A DNA stretch of 64,000 nucleotides, taken from Siphonodentalium dalli. Its lineage: Eukaryota > Mollusca > Scaphopoda > Gadilida > Siphonodentaliidae. Shown here piece by piece: positions 46,910-58,429 of the stretch. The stretch lies in contig CP136067.1 of the NCBI GenBank assembly GCA_032622095.1, positions 90,572,707 to 90,636,706 of the forward strand, read 5' to 3'. Position 1 is the first letter of the stretch; each line of letters begins with the position of its first letter. A program made the position numbers and the translations under genes. The notes beneath the pieces were generated by a model. That model was given only the letters and a program-made list of their open reading frames with translations. It searched no databases and had not been told where the DNA came from.

Positions 46910-47396
46910 CATAAGCATGGGCAGACCTATCATCGAATACTGTAACTCTGCATGGAGCCCACATCACAAATATAAAAGCATTGTGTTAGAGAAATACAAA
47001 GAAAAGCAACGAAACTAGTTCGTCAAATCAAAACTCTATGCTACCGAGACCGAATGATAAGACTCAATCTGATATCTTTAACATATCGAAGATTTAGAGA
47101 AGATCTAATCGAGGTATATAAACTGTTGAATGGTCATTACAATATCAATGCCTGTGACCTATTAGAAATACATTCACCAGGAAGGACATAATACAAAGCT
47201 ACAGATGCCCATTGTTAACAAGGTCATAGGAATATATTTCTTCACGCAGAGGGTGGTAAATAGCTGGAACTCTCTGCCAGACTTCGCTGTTGAGGCTCCA
47301 ACACTCGATCAATTCAAAATATACATAGACTCATTCTTCTATTATATAAAATACGAGTTCGACGACAAGTCATATGTTCTAGTGACTCACAAGTAA
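46910..47396 (+). mobile_element. LINE 3' end (CR1/Jockey-group), antisense in ZP intron
   Basis: Plus-strand frames give RPIIEYCNSAWSPHHKYKS, then after one frameshift QRKATKLVRQIKTLCYRDR, RRFREDLIEVYKLLNGHY, and then in another frame FFTQRVVNSWNSLPD and APTLDQFKIYIDSFF. This is the well-known C-terminal end of CR1/L2/Jockey-type LINE ORF2. Two or three frameshifts and the lack of everything upstream show a dead 5'-truncated copy, the usual outcome of incomplete reverse transcription. It inserted against the direction of the ZP gene. Confidence 0.85.
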
Positions 47397-47549
47397 ATAT
47401 CGAATGACGATACATATATTTGTAAACAAACATTGCAAATAATGTTATTTGGACGAAAAGTCGCAAGACTTGTTCCGTATTATGATGATGTGATTGATAG
47501 AACAAACCACTATTATGATGAACGTGTCGTTATTTGTTTAAAATAAGTA

Positions 47550-47995
47550 TCAATTGACATATACGCACCCGTTCCCTCATTAAAATCAACATATTTCGAC
47601 CATTTGAGGGGAACTCCGCGAATTCGGGGAACTCCACAAATTGGGACCTACTGCAAATTGTCACACCGATCAGCACCAATTAACGAATCGTGACTGACTC
47701 GGTTTTATCCGACTATCCTCTTTCAATTGAGATATATGCATCCGTTCCCTGATTAAAATCAACATATTTCGACCATTTTAGGGGACCTCAGCGAATTCGG
47801 GATTTTCGCAAATTTACCTCGCAAATAGGGGACCTACTTCAAACTGTAACACAAACCAAAATCAATGACAATAAACGAAATTGAAATTCCAACTACACCT
47901 TTTACCGGACTCGGGATACAACTTTTAATGCGTCCCAAAAACCGGACTCGGGATACAACTTTTAATGTGTCCCAAAAGAACCGGAAAAAACCCAT
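47550..47995. repeat. Two tandem duplications
   Basis: About 47560-47690 and 47735-47870 repeat AAAATCAACATATTTCGACC and CGAATTCGGG. At 47905-47985, a 38-bp unit ACCGGACTCGGGATACAACT, TTTAATG.GTCCCAAAA occurs twice. Confidence 0.6.
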
Positions 47996-47999
47996 TATC

Positions 48000-48770
48000 T
48001 ATTAAAAAAAAACGCCGAGCGAACCATAGCTATCTAGAATATCTAGATTAGAATACACCGGTGGCGTAATAACCGAAAGTCGCGCACATACATTACGCTG
48101 TGTTCAGAAAACATTGGGGACATATTCCATAGTATTAAATAATTATCCACTAAAACCGGCCTCATATATTTCAGTAAGACATACGTGTATTATCGGCACG
48201 CGCAGTGACATAGGAGCTTATCGCAATGATGTCGATGTAAATGCCGGAAACTTACGATTTTGACATTCGATTTGTGTAGATCGTGATACACTCATGGGTG
48301 ATTATGTGTTGACCGTGAGATAATCATGAGTGATACAGGTGGTTGAACAAATTTGTCAACACGAAAAGACACATTTAAACTGGAAATATATTTTTTCTTC
48401 ATATTTGGTCGCGATAAGGAAATCACTTTTCCGTTTCGAGATCGATTTTTCCTTGTTAAAATGTGATTATGTACATGTGATAAAATGGATCTTACATTCG
48501 TCGCAATTATATACGAGATTTAATAACATCGTCCCACTAACGTGGAATATTATTACAAGAAATCAAAATGCATGAGACATTTTCACTTCACGTTTCACTA
48601 ATACAGTACGTAATAAGTGTACGATAAGCAAAACACTCAACACCGTGGCGAAAGTTTTTGGAGAGTGATTCGAGGTGACTCACTCAACACCAAACGTTTT
48701 AGTGGCGAGGATCAGCGTGCGCAATTATTTAAGCAACATGGTGGCGGCAATTATATCCATACCTGACTAT
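48000..48770. other. Intron sequence, nothing recognised
   Basis: No exon or repeat recognised before the 63-bp array. Confidence 0.45.
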
Positions 48771-49400
48771 GAACGACCACGAGTCACCATGGCACACAGT
48801 GGATCGCCGGTGTTCACCGCGAACCTTCTACATATACGACCACAAATTATCATGACACACGGGGGATCGCCGGTAATCACCGAGAACCTTCTACATATAC
48901 GACCACAAATCACCATGGCACACGGTGCATGGATCGCCGGTAATCACCGAGAACCTTCTACATATACGACCATAAATCATCATGGCACACGGTGGATCGC
49001 CGGTAATCACATCGAACCTTCTATATATACGACCATAAATCATCATGGCACACGGTGGATCGCCGGTAATCACCGCGAACCTTCTACATATACGACCATA
49101 AATCATCATGGCACGCGGTGGATCGCCGGTAATCACCTCGAACCTTCTATGTATACGACCGCAAATAATCATGATGGCACACGGTGGATCGCCGGTAATC
49201 ACAACGAACCTTCTACATATACGATCACAAATCACCATGGCACACAGTGAATCGCCGGCAATCACCGCGAACCTTCTATATATACGACCATAAATCACCA
49301 TGGTACATGTACACAGTGGGTCGCCGCGGTCATCACCGCGAACCTTCTATACATGTATATACGATCACAAATCACCATGGCACACGGTAATCACAGCAAA
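48771..49400. repeat. 63-bp minisatellite, ~10 units, in-frame
   Basis: Unit about 63 bp: CATGGCACACGGTGGATCGC, CGGTAATCACCGCGAACC, TTCTACATATACGACCATAA, ATCAT. As 63 is a multiple of 3, long frames stay open on both strands (191 and 136 codons), but three frames share this property and there is no flanking gene structure. Some units have small insertions (e.g. near 48920 and 49295). Confidence 0.85.
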
Positions 49401-49460
49401 CCCTTCATATTATACAACGGAAATAGCAATACATAGGTCGACATTGTCATTCAGCGGCCT

Positions 49461-50772
49461 TTAACCATTTCACGACGGGGGCTGCGCTTGCGCAACATTG
49501 AAGACCCTGTGCCAATGCATTCTCTTATATATGCGAGTCGACCGTAAGTCGCCTCGCATATATTAGAGAATGCATTAATTGGCCTAACAATTCGTTATCA
49601 TTTTTTGTCAATTTTTCTTACATTCTTGAACAATTGTTATCATTTTTTCTTACATTCTTTAAAATTTGTTATAATTTGTTATAATTTGTTCTTACATTCT
49701 ATAAATATTTTTATACCATAATTGGCTATGCTACTGTGTGTATAACACCTGTTTTGTAAATTTCATCTTTACACCCTACTGTGGGTATAACGATTCCTAC
49801 TATTGGTATAAATTTCTACTGTTGTGTAAATGTTTCAACGGCACTTTATGTGTTAAAAGTTTATACCCATAGTAGAACGACCCGCCATTTGACCTCTGGT
49901 GACCTCGCTGTCGAAATTTAGCCCAATTTTTCGTCACGCCCGCTTCGCGAAGTAAATACACAATTTTTCCGACTCAAAACACACTAAAATGCGATAAGTG
50001 GTCTAAACACAGAGATATATACTATCCAATTCCATTCACTGGGTTTACTTGTCAAAAAATGACACATTAAAGTTAGTTTAATGATGTTTTATGATAGGTG
50101 CATGCACCGACAAAGTACACGTTTTATACAGGTCGGCGATAGCTGTTGGAAATGTAAACAAACAAACGCACGTGTTCGTCTGCCTTTCCGTGTGTGAAGC
50201 GAACGACGGCTCTACATTTTGACAACAACGTATAGATTGTTAATGGTATCTGCAATGTGGGAAATCTGAATGTGTGTTCACATCAGCTGACTGATGCCCA
50301 AGAAAGTGGCGAATTACCGAATTTCCTAGAAATATGTATTACTACGCGTGACCCACATTCATGATAGCTTAACATATTTGGGTCACTCGGTGCACATACA
50401 TGTTAACAGTCACCAACATAGTAGCAATACATTTACGAAGCGACCGAAGAATAATAATTATGGTATAAACAAAATACACCCAGAGTAGCCGAGAATACAA
50501 AATTTTCACCACTCGTGGAATTGTGGTTTTAACCACTCGCCAAAGGCTCGTGGTTAAAACCACAATACCACTCGTGGTGAAAATTTGTTATTCTCGGCTA
50601 CTATGGGTGTATTCTATATTTATCATTTTTGTTTATATTCTTTAACAATTTTATAATTTTGTTATCATTCTTACTTATATATCTTAAACAATTTTTTTTT
50701 TTTATCATTTTGTCTTACATTCATTATCAATTTTTATAATTTGTTCTTACATTCGTTCAGCGGCCATTAAAA
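49461..50772. mobile_element. piggyBac-like MITE, copy 5, split by nested insertion
   Basis: Left end TTAACCATTTCACGACGGGG then GCTGCGCTTGCGCAAC and one hairpin module (49507-49585). The AT-rich core with TTCTTACATTC repeats runs to about 49710, is interrupted, and resumes at about 50620-50760. TTCAGCGGCC occurs immediately outside the left TTAA (49450-49459) and again at 50757-50766 before ATTAAA, so the right end may have been lost by recombination between these words. Confidence 0.65.
49711..50619. mobile_element. Insertion inside MITE copy 5
   Basis: Bounded at 49711 by TTATACCATAATT with an inverted AATTATGGTATAA at 50456-50470, then followed by a separate ~150-bp palindrome (about 50466-50619) with arms AGTAGCCGAGAAT and AACCACTCG around the loop CCAAAGG. 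It interrupts the core of the piggyBac-like element. Family not recognised. Confidence 0.5.
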
Positions 50773-51690
50773 TTTTGAACATGCCAAGACTAGACAATTA
50801 TCAATATTTATTTATCAATGTTATGAAATGCACGAACGTTCACCGTGTACCACGGAGGGTTCAGTGGGGTCTCCCGGTTTTGAGTACTCTGTTCGTACTA
50901 TTCTTGTGCTAAACATACACCGACGATATCTTCACATTTAGGTTGGATATGGGAATTATCTCATGCGTGATGACAAAATCAATTGAATGTCAACGAGTGG
51001 CTTTTTTGTCGTCACGAATGAGCTAATTACCTTATTCAACCAAAAAGTGTAGATGTTCTGTTTTATATGCTCCGCTCAGTTGACTCATGGCTCAACTCGA
51101 AAGAAGAGTGAAAAGTGCAAATGTGTATACCCAAGGACAGTCATGGTAATGAACTTGTTCATATAAAATAGTTTTTTCAGTCAGATTGTCTGAGAGATAA
51201 AGTGGCTAACATCATAGTATGTTTAATAGACATAACTTAATTGATCATATATTACAATTTTGTTCAACCTGAACACTCAGGGACTTTTAGTGCAGTCTTC
51301 CATCAAGACCGACTCACTTTTTTAATTTTAGCGCGTATGGATGCGAGTGAGATATTGATATCTCAATAGACGGATAACGGTTTTTAACTGATGCCAAAAT
51401 ACTACTATTCGATAGCTTAGCACATAATACAAGAAAGTGTTTACCCGCTTCAGTACTCGGCTTATGCAAGTCACCATCCAGAGTCTCGTGGGTCAACATC
51501 ACATCCATATACACATGTATACATTTATATTTGCTGCACATCACACCCATATACATAATTATGTACAATTATATTTGCGCCACTTTTGAAACTTTAGGAT
51601 AATTTATCACGTATACATATGTATTTGCCTAAACGGCACTGGTAAAACACGTCATGTGCATGTACAAATACTAACACGTATCATATTATG
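50773..51690. other. Intron sequence, nothing recognised
   Basis: No exon or repeat structure recognised apart from short CACATCACACCCATATACA duplicates near 51495-51555. Confidence 0.45.
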
Positions 51691-51697
51691 CACTTAC

Positions 51698-51770
51698 CCG
51701 TCAGTAATAATTGATAATGTCTGTCCACTGCTCTCGATCTCACAACTGGTTAGCTTTAATGCCTCATACA
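51698..51770 (-). CDS. ZP gene exon c: ZP-C 'LxSC' strand
   Basis: Short exon of 73 nt between acceptor CATTATTTCAG and donor GACGG/GTAAGTG. It starts in phase 1 and ends in phase 2. It encodes (V)YEALKLTSCEIESSGQ followed by TLSIITD(G). ZP-C domains typically have 'L.V.SC.A.....' then a short loop and 'LI.dGC'. Here ALKLTSCE gives the first ZP-C cysteine and SIITDG leads into the Cys that opens the next exon. A microsatellite (CAA)n lies about 90 bp upstream in the intron. Confidence 0.85.
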
Positions 51771-51824
51771 CTGAAATAATGGAACAATAAACGTGTATTT
51801 TTGCCGCGCCATAAGCGTTTAAAG

Positions 51825-52310
51825 ATGTATAATGCGATTCGATGGTCCCCGTATAATCCAGTTACAACAACAACAACAACAACAACAACAGCGGAATGTC
51901 ACCAAAAGCCGATGTGGTTATCTCAATTAGTTTATTGCCAATAAATACCAATAATAATACCAATCACGATATCATATTTGCCGTAAAAGTCCTACAATAA
52001 CGGGTTTTCTTGGCAGTTTGGAGTGTGATTCCTAATTCAAATTGGTATTCCCCAACTAATATTCCCACGAATGTAAACACATATTATTTCCACGTGTAAC
52101 CATCATGGTGTCATATAACATATATAACTATTTGCATGGATAAAACATGACTAGCGATTCGTTATTAAGTATAAAGCAAATATAGTTCTCTGAGATTTAA
52201 TGGGTGTGTTCCTCGACTTAATTCAAATATTTGTTACACCCGAAGCCGAATAAATAGCAATGCATGGGCGTTAAATCGGATTATGTATCTGTAATCATGT
52301 TTGTAATTAT
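51825..52310. repeat. Dispersed repeat R2, copy 2
   Basis: Related to 27735-28125 (GGTCCCC.TAT, CCTCGA.TT, CCCGAAGCC). Contains a (CAA)n microsatellite at 51866-51890. Lies 55 bp upstream of ZP exon c. Confidence 0.45.
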
Positions 52311-53095
52311 ACTTACATTACATGTTACGCATTCTATAAATATAACTTAGCCGCATATAAAGCAATATCCGTGTCATAAATAACATGTATGGCACGTTAA
52401 TCAATTTGCTTTTTTGTTTTATTATTACATCACACTTGTACTTCTTACTCTATACTCAGATCTATAGAGATGGTTTACCTCGCTTTCTTGAACTATTCGA
52501 AGGCTGTTCATATACGTGTATAGTCATAAAGTGTGTTTTAACCATTTATACACTCAATGGATTATATCGCTGTGTTATTAAAGTATTCATTATAATGGTG
52601 TATTGTTCATTTGTGGTGGGGGGGGGGGTGCAGGTAACAAAAAACAGACAATAGACAGAAACACAGATAATGCAAGAGCAGAATGATTCACAATCGGTGG
52701 GAAATTACCAGATAAAAAATATTACAAACGACATACATGTATGTTCGTTTGTTGAACTCAGTATACACGCGCTTGGTCGAAAATTGGTAATGTTGGCCTC
52801 CAAGGCGAAAAGTCGGGCAACGAAAACCGTCCGATGGTGGTATTAAAAATTGATATTTCTGGCCTCTTAGGCGAAAAAGCATCTGAACAGTTAATAAGGG
52901 ATCTACTCGTCAATGAGTATTTGGTATATAATGGGTTAAATAATGAAGAACGGTTTTATATTAAGATAACCATACAACTATTGACCTGCATGTATGCGGC
53001 TACCGATATTTGCTTACGATTACGTCTAGTGTGATAGGAATGACAATCAGTCGTCATCACTATATCACCCTAACACTTTACATGTATAGTCTATG
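52311..53095. other. Intron sequence, short simple repeats
   Basis: G-run at 52616-52627. The words GGCCTC.AGGCGAAAA occur twice near 52795 and 52861. No exon supported. Confidence 0.45.
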
Positions 53096-53282
53096 TATTG
53101 GATATATCATCTCAACGAGAGTCTTCAGAATTAAGAAGAGTGGCGTTGCATAGTCTTGGATGGAAATTATTAACTATATTCGCGAGCGCGCAGTGCGAGT
53201 GAGTAGAGCTAATTACTCAAAATCAAGACTAACGTCACACTTCTTAATTCTGAAGGCACGAGTGAGATGATCTATCCGATTT
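53096..53282. mobile_element. Small foldback MITE (~190 bp)
   Basis: Arms of about 55 bp: GATATATCATCTCAACGAGA and CTTCAGAATTAAGAAG, with GATAGATCATCTCACTCGTG and the same CTTCAGAATTAAGAAG in inverse. The loop is GC-rich (CGCGAGCGCGCAGTGCGAG). Confidence 0.7.
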
Positions 53283-54126
53283 AGACGATTCATGATTATG
53301 ATTCACGTTTATATGCAATTCATTATTCCTGACTCTCACCTTATTCGCCAAGCCATATTTCAAAAGTCTGAACATTTTAGTATTATTAAAGGAACATTGT
53401 TGGAACACCGGATTAATCTCAATTTATTGACATTTCTTGTCGAACCGTTTCGTCCGCAAGTTTCATTAGAAATAATTAGATTGTTTTTCTACCCCCCCCC
53501 CCCCACCCCCACACCTTCCCAGAAGATTGTAAATTACAACAAGTTCGTGTATTGGCTACGCCAGTAGCGCTTTCGTTGTACTATTAAGCAATCAACTGAC
53601 AATAATTCGAGCGCTTGCACAACTCGCAACTTATTGGCTGTTGTTGAATGTTCGAAGTTTGTTTCGTTGATTTCTTGGTAAGACAACACAAGCGTAGTCT
53701 CCTTGTCATTAAAAGCCACATATACATGTAGAACAAAAGCACATGGGGTATGTATCGTCTAATATATTTATATGTATTTGTACTTTTGTATTCACCGCGT
53801 GTGTATATTGTAGATATAAATTACCATACGTTTAGCTATTGGTCGTCGTAAAGTTAATGTTCGCCAAATAAATCGTTTCCGAAAATGACGACCACGAGTA
53901 GGATTATTGAACTAGACAACGCTTGGTTGATCGTGCGCAGTGATATTTTCTCTTTGCAAGATCTACTTCATATAATTGATAAGCACATCGTCCGCAATAA
54001 TAGTATAGTCGATTCGATCAATTGATGCTAGTGGTCGGCAAGTTTCATATCTGATGGATGTATACAACACACTTAGTTTCGTGGAAAATATTAGATGACA
54101 TGAATATAGCGATTGTCTCAGCTACT
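53283..54126. other. Intron sequence, nothing recognised
   Basis: C-run at 53491-53503. No exon or repeat seen. Confidence 0.45.
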
Positions 54127-54146
54127 GATATCCTGTTTGGTATTCA

Positions 54147-54212
54147 ATGTTACAGCGATAACCTCAATGTTACAGCGATAACCTCAATGTTACAGCGATA
54201 ACCTCAATGTTC
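54147..54212. repeat. 20-bp tandem repeat, three to four copies
   Basis: CTCAATGTTACAGCGATAAC repeated exactly, with partial copies at each edge. Confidence 0.8.
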
Positions 54213-54663
54213 GTCCTCTCGAGAAATCCAGTCATAATATCACCTACACACATTTATGATACAACAAACTTAGTTAGTGTATGTATGTTTAAAAGATGTT
54301 TGTGTTACAAACAGAAACAATTGAAAATCTAATCGTCATTTAGATGCATTCAGAATAACTTAACTTAGTGTCATCCCATACGCAATTGGTGCTACAAGAG
54401 AAATTACTAAGAATCTGAGCAAATGGTTAGAGGAAATAACATCAGGCCTTGCACCATACCAGCTCCATATATAAGTCAGCACTTGTAGGCACAGACTACA
54501 TACTCGTCAATAACGTCAATACAAACAGTTTACTAGTAGCCACGACATAAACACCCACCCAACACATGTTTGTATGGTGACGATCGTTGCGATGGTCCAT
54601 TCATACATATATTTCCTCTAATAAAAGAAAAACAACAGAATGATAATAATCGATCAATTTAGT

Positions 54664-54732
54664 ACACGCATTCTACAGATACCCCGTTCCAATGCGTGGA
54701 ACATTGGAACTTGGTACCTGTAGAATGAGCAT
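54664..54732. repeat. Perfect-stem hairpin
   Basis: CATTCTACAG.TACC and GTTCCAATG pair with CATTGGAAC and GGTACCTGTAGAATG around an 8-base loop. Stem of about 25 bp. Confidence 0.6.
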
Positions 54733-54917
54733 GAACAATCAGTAACCACCTAATGTTCCCCGTGGATAGGATGGAGTACAGCCAAATTATGGCTAGAATA
54801 TTGACAATATCTTTCACTGCTCATAATCGGGTACCCTCTCAGCGCACGTGTGGTGCGAAACAAACACAGTACGAGCTATATTGCTCAAGGATCACAACTT
54901 GGCGACGCATTGCCCTA

Positions 54918-55657
54918 CACTGAACATTTCGTTGACTAACATTTTACTCAACAAATACTCAACCATAGAGTAAGTACACCACAGCGCAACGTTGACTAAA
55001 GTCTTGAGTAAACTATTTCTACTCAACGAGTTGAGTAAAATGATCGTCAACACTGAAAGTGAAATCGCTCAACGACCTATTGGTTTTGGTCAAAGTTGAT
55101 TGAAAAATGTAGCTTTCTTAGTTAATAAGAAAAGGAGTTGAATAGGAATATATGCTCGACGAATAATGGAAACTGAACTGGATTATACATGTATATCCAG
55201 AATCAGAATTGGAAATATCGCGAAATTCCCGATAGTGGTACGTTGAAAGATAATAAACGTATTATAATTTGATTCATATGGTTCATATGTCTGGATTGTT
55301 TGCGGTGTCCATGAAATTCGAACCTCGGCTTCAAACGTTTTGCTCTTGAACGAGGTAATGAAATTATAACGTTTTGACATAACTATCAGCCTTCTCATCC
55401 CATCTTAATGTTGCATTTATAGATCCAAAAATAATGCTGAAACGTAGATTAAACATATGGAACTGACTACCATTATAGATACAGTGTTTTAAATTGAGTT
55501 ATTGTTCCTACAACTTGTAGTCAACGTGATGATTATATCCGAAAAAAGCATCCTGATTTGTCAGTGAGTACTCGCTACTCAACCGCTGAATACAAACCGC
55601 TCAACAAATTATCACTCAACGTGTTGAGAAGACATTGTGTCAACAATATTGTCAGTG
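54918..55657. mobile_element. MITE with CACTGA ends and GAGTTGAGT words
   Basis: Ends CACTGAACATTTCGTTGAC and, inverted, CACTGACAATATTGTTGAC. Subterminal TTTACTCAAC, ACTCAACGAGTTGAGT and CGTTGAGTGA words in both orientations. 740 bp, no coding frame. Target duplication not clear, so the superfamily is not assigned. Confidence 0.6.
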
Positions 55658-56230
55658 AAACTGTAATCGTATCTGTGAGTTTGTGTAACCTCTCTATTCT
55701 TAGTAACTGATAACGTGCCCATAAAGACGTGGGAATCCCGTGGTTTCGCGGTTGACATAAACCACGCATTCAAAGTATGCAAACGCGCAAAAACATAATA
55801 TAAGAGGAAATGGCACAAAACATAGCATGTTGACTGTTACGTGCACATGGTAGTTTATTTTTTAAAACAAGTTGACAGCTTATTTGTTCCTAAATACTCA
55901 GTAGTTTTCTATAACATTCTGACCAAAATTCCCAGTCGGAGTTTCGTGGAATAGACAGGTCGATACACCTAGGAGGACTCTTCGACTCACAATTTTGGTC
56001 ATATTGTTAGAGCAACAGCTGTGAGTTTGGACACAGATGAGGCATCAGGTTATTTGAAAAATAATATAGCATATGCTCGTAGCTGCCAAAATACTATATA
56101 AATAGATAATTTTCCTAGTTTATTACCCTTCTCCTCGATTCTGGTCTTGTTTTCGATCGCCTCGGCCATTTTGAAAACGTGGTACTCATCAACTCGAAAC
56201 CACGTGATTCCCCACCGTGCGTGTTATGAC
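55658..56230. other. Intron sequence, nothing recognised
   Basis: One 16-bp inverted pair near 55900-56000 (ACCAAAATT against AATTTTGGT). No exon besides ZP exon b to the right. Confidence 0.4.
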
Positions 56231-56234
56231 CTAC

Positions 56235-56374
56235 CTGCGTTCGTTAGCGGGAGAGCCACTGTCAGTTGAACGATATCATTTTGGTTGGCCGTATTGCCCG
56301 CCACTCCATTAGCATTAACTGCCGTTATCAGCGATGTGGAACCAGTATTCGGGACGTTGAAGTCAATCATGCTC
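56235..56374 (-). CDS. ZP gene exon b: linker and first ZP-C strands
   Basis: Internal exon of 140 nt with acceptor TATTCTTTCTCATAG and donor ACGCAG/GTAGGTC. It accepts phase 2 and leaves in phase 1, fitting its neighbours. Its 46 whole codons start SMIDFNVPNTGSTS and end DIVQLTVALPLTNA. There is no cysteine, as expected for the region before the first ZP-C cysteine. The alternating hydrophobic run IVQLTVALPL is in the place of the conserved ZP-C strand 'v.l.....L' that precedes the SC motif. GC content and use of CG-containing codons are clearly higher than in the flanking AT-rich intron, which is how the exon stands out. Confidence 0.82.
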
Positions 56375-56504
56375 CTATGAGAAAGAATATTTTACATGTG
56401 AAGCAATGAAGAAATCACGGCTCTTAGAGTACGACTATGTACTAATATAGAGGAAATACTGATATGTGGACTGAGAATGGTCAACTGGCGTGATTGCTTC
56501 TACT

Positions 56505-57010
56505 GCACCCCTGGTTAAGTGGTCCTAATAATCTTCTATGATGCAGGTAAGTCCTGCTAATCTGATATAATGCTCGTGAGTACTGCTAATCCGCTATGGT
56601 GCTGGTGATTCCTGCTGATCTACTCGGGTGCTTTGAGTCCTACTAATCTGATATGATGCTGATTTGGGTCCTACTAATCTGATATGATGCTGATTGGTCC
56701 TGCTAATCTGATATGGTGCTGGTAAGTCCTGCTAATCTTCTATGGTGATGGTGATTCCTGCTGATCTACTCTGGTGCTTTGGGTCCTACTAATCTGATAT
56801 GATGCTGATTGGTCCTGCTAATCTGATATGGTGCTGGTGAGTCCTGCTAATATTCTTTGGTGCTGGTGATTCCTGATAATATGCTATGTTGCTGACGGAT
56901 CCTGCTAATATGATATGATGCTGATTGGTGTTATGATGCCGGTAACTCATACTAATCTGAGAAGATGCTGGTGGGTTATGTTAGTCTGCTATAATGTTGG
57001 TGGGTCCTAC
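56505..57010. repeat. ~29-bp minisatellite grown from a foldback-element end
   Basis: Begins with CACCCCTGGTTAAGTGGTCC, the end of the 4733-6455 element, and continues as about 16 imperfect copies of TCCTGCTAATCTGATATG plus GTGCTGGTGAG. In the 4.7-kb element the same unit occurs only one or two times, so here the subterminal repeat has expanded. Confidence 0.75.
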
Positions 57011-57269
57011 TAATCCGAGTGTCAGTGACAGAAACCTATTACTTGAAACTGATTGGGAAACTCTTTCATCCAGGAGACATACTCAACAGATGATATAATT
57101 TTACAAGATGCATAGAGATCAGACCCCATCTTATATTTCAACCATGATCCCACCCGATTCGACATCTTCTGGATATAATCACAGGCGCGTAAGTATTCAT
57201 CCTCCAAATAGTAACAGAAATAAATATATGGATACGTTCTTAGTAACTTCTTACCGTCAGCAATACGCG

Positions 57270-57696
57270 CATGGAATAATATACCTGTCTCAATAAAAGC
57301 ATCATCAACCGTGGAAGAATTCAAGCGTCTTCTGAATGTCGGTCATACTAATTTAGCTAAGTTTTATTATCATATTCATTCTCGTAGAGGCCAAGTATAT
57401 CACACTAGAATGAGACTGGGGAGCAGCCATCTGAACAAAGATATTGTTGTAAATTACGTAAGAGATTCCCCATTTTGCTCTTGTGGATAATTTGTAGAAT
57501 CCGCGTACCATTTTCTTTTGCAATGTCCATATATAGTCAAATTAGTGCTGATATGATAGCCGGTCTGCCATTTTCGCGAGCACATGTGAACATTGATGGC
57601 CTATTATATGGGTCTAATGAGATGTTCGATGAAACAAATTCTATAATATTTGAAGCTCTACAACAGTTTATTATCCAAAGTCGACGTTTCGCGTAA
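57270..57696 (+). mobile_element. LINE ORF2 C-terminus
   Basis: Plus-strand reading gives AWNNIPVSIKASSTVEEFKR, then KFYYHIHSRRGQVYHTRMRL, then GSSHLNKD, CSCG, one stop, YHFLLQCPY, and after a frameshift LLYGSNEMFDETNSIIFEAL, QQFIIQSRRFA. C-x-C-x7-H-x3-C is the C-terminal zinc-knuckle-like module of many non-LTR ORF2 proteins, and the final 'IIFEALQQFI..S.RF' is also typical. One stop and at least one frameshift make it dead. It is a 3' fragment in the ZP intron, antisense. Confidence 0.8.
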
Positions 57697-58429
57697 TGTG
57701 TGAACTTCGTGTGGAGGGGGTCGTGTATGTGAACATGAGGTGCATAACTTGTTTGTATAAATATGTAAGTCGCGTTTCTGCACATTGTGTTCGGGCATAT
57801 CCGACTGTCTGTCCACGGAGCAACCGTGCTGACCTTGGCATATTAATGGACTTTATACTGATTGTACTTATATGTACTAATTGTATTTAGATGATTGATA
57901 TGCACTAGCATGCAGTATAACAATGATCCTAATATATACGTATCTTCATGCATCATCTCTCCTGAGTGCCGAGACGTATTTGAGGTCTAATTCCGTTTCT
58001 ATATTGGACATGATACCATGATTTAAAACCTTAATGTAAAATTTTGATTATGACTGAGGTATTGTTGTATACACCATTAATCACACTTCTTTCCAACCTA
58101 CTTCATTATCTTTCCTGCGTATTTCATTATCTTCTCCCTTCTATCACTCCTCCATCTTTCTTATCCCTGCAATCGCTTAACTAACTTCCCAACATTTATT
58201 TGAAAACACAGAACAATATTCAAATTCCCGTCCTCTTTACCCTGTAGCTGTCTGTATTAACACTCGGGGTAACATTTCTAGAGGAAAGGATTTTTATAAA
58301 AGCCGTAGGCTCATGGCTTGTTATCAATCCTCATTTGAACTATGATTTTTTCTATATGTATAATTGTCAATGCGATGTTCTGTTCTTTCGTTCAAATAAA
58401 CATTGTTTTTTACAGTATTTCTATAACAT

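Noticed and set aside
53491-53503. C-run and the G-runs at 44010, 52616 as possible G-quadruplex regulators
   Set aside because: Plain homopolymers in repeat or intron sequence; no nearby promoter and lengths are prone to sequencing error.
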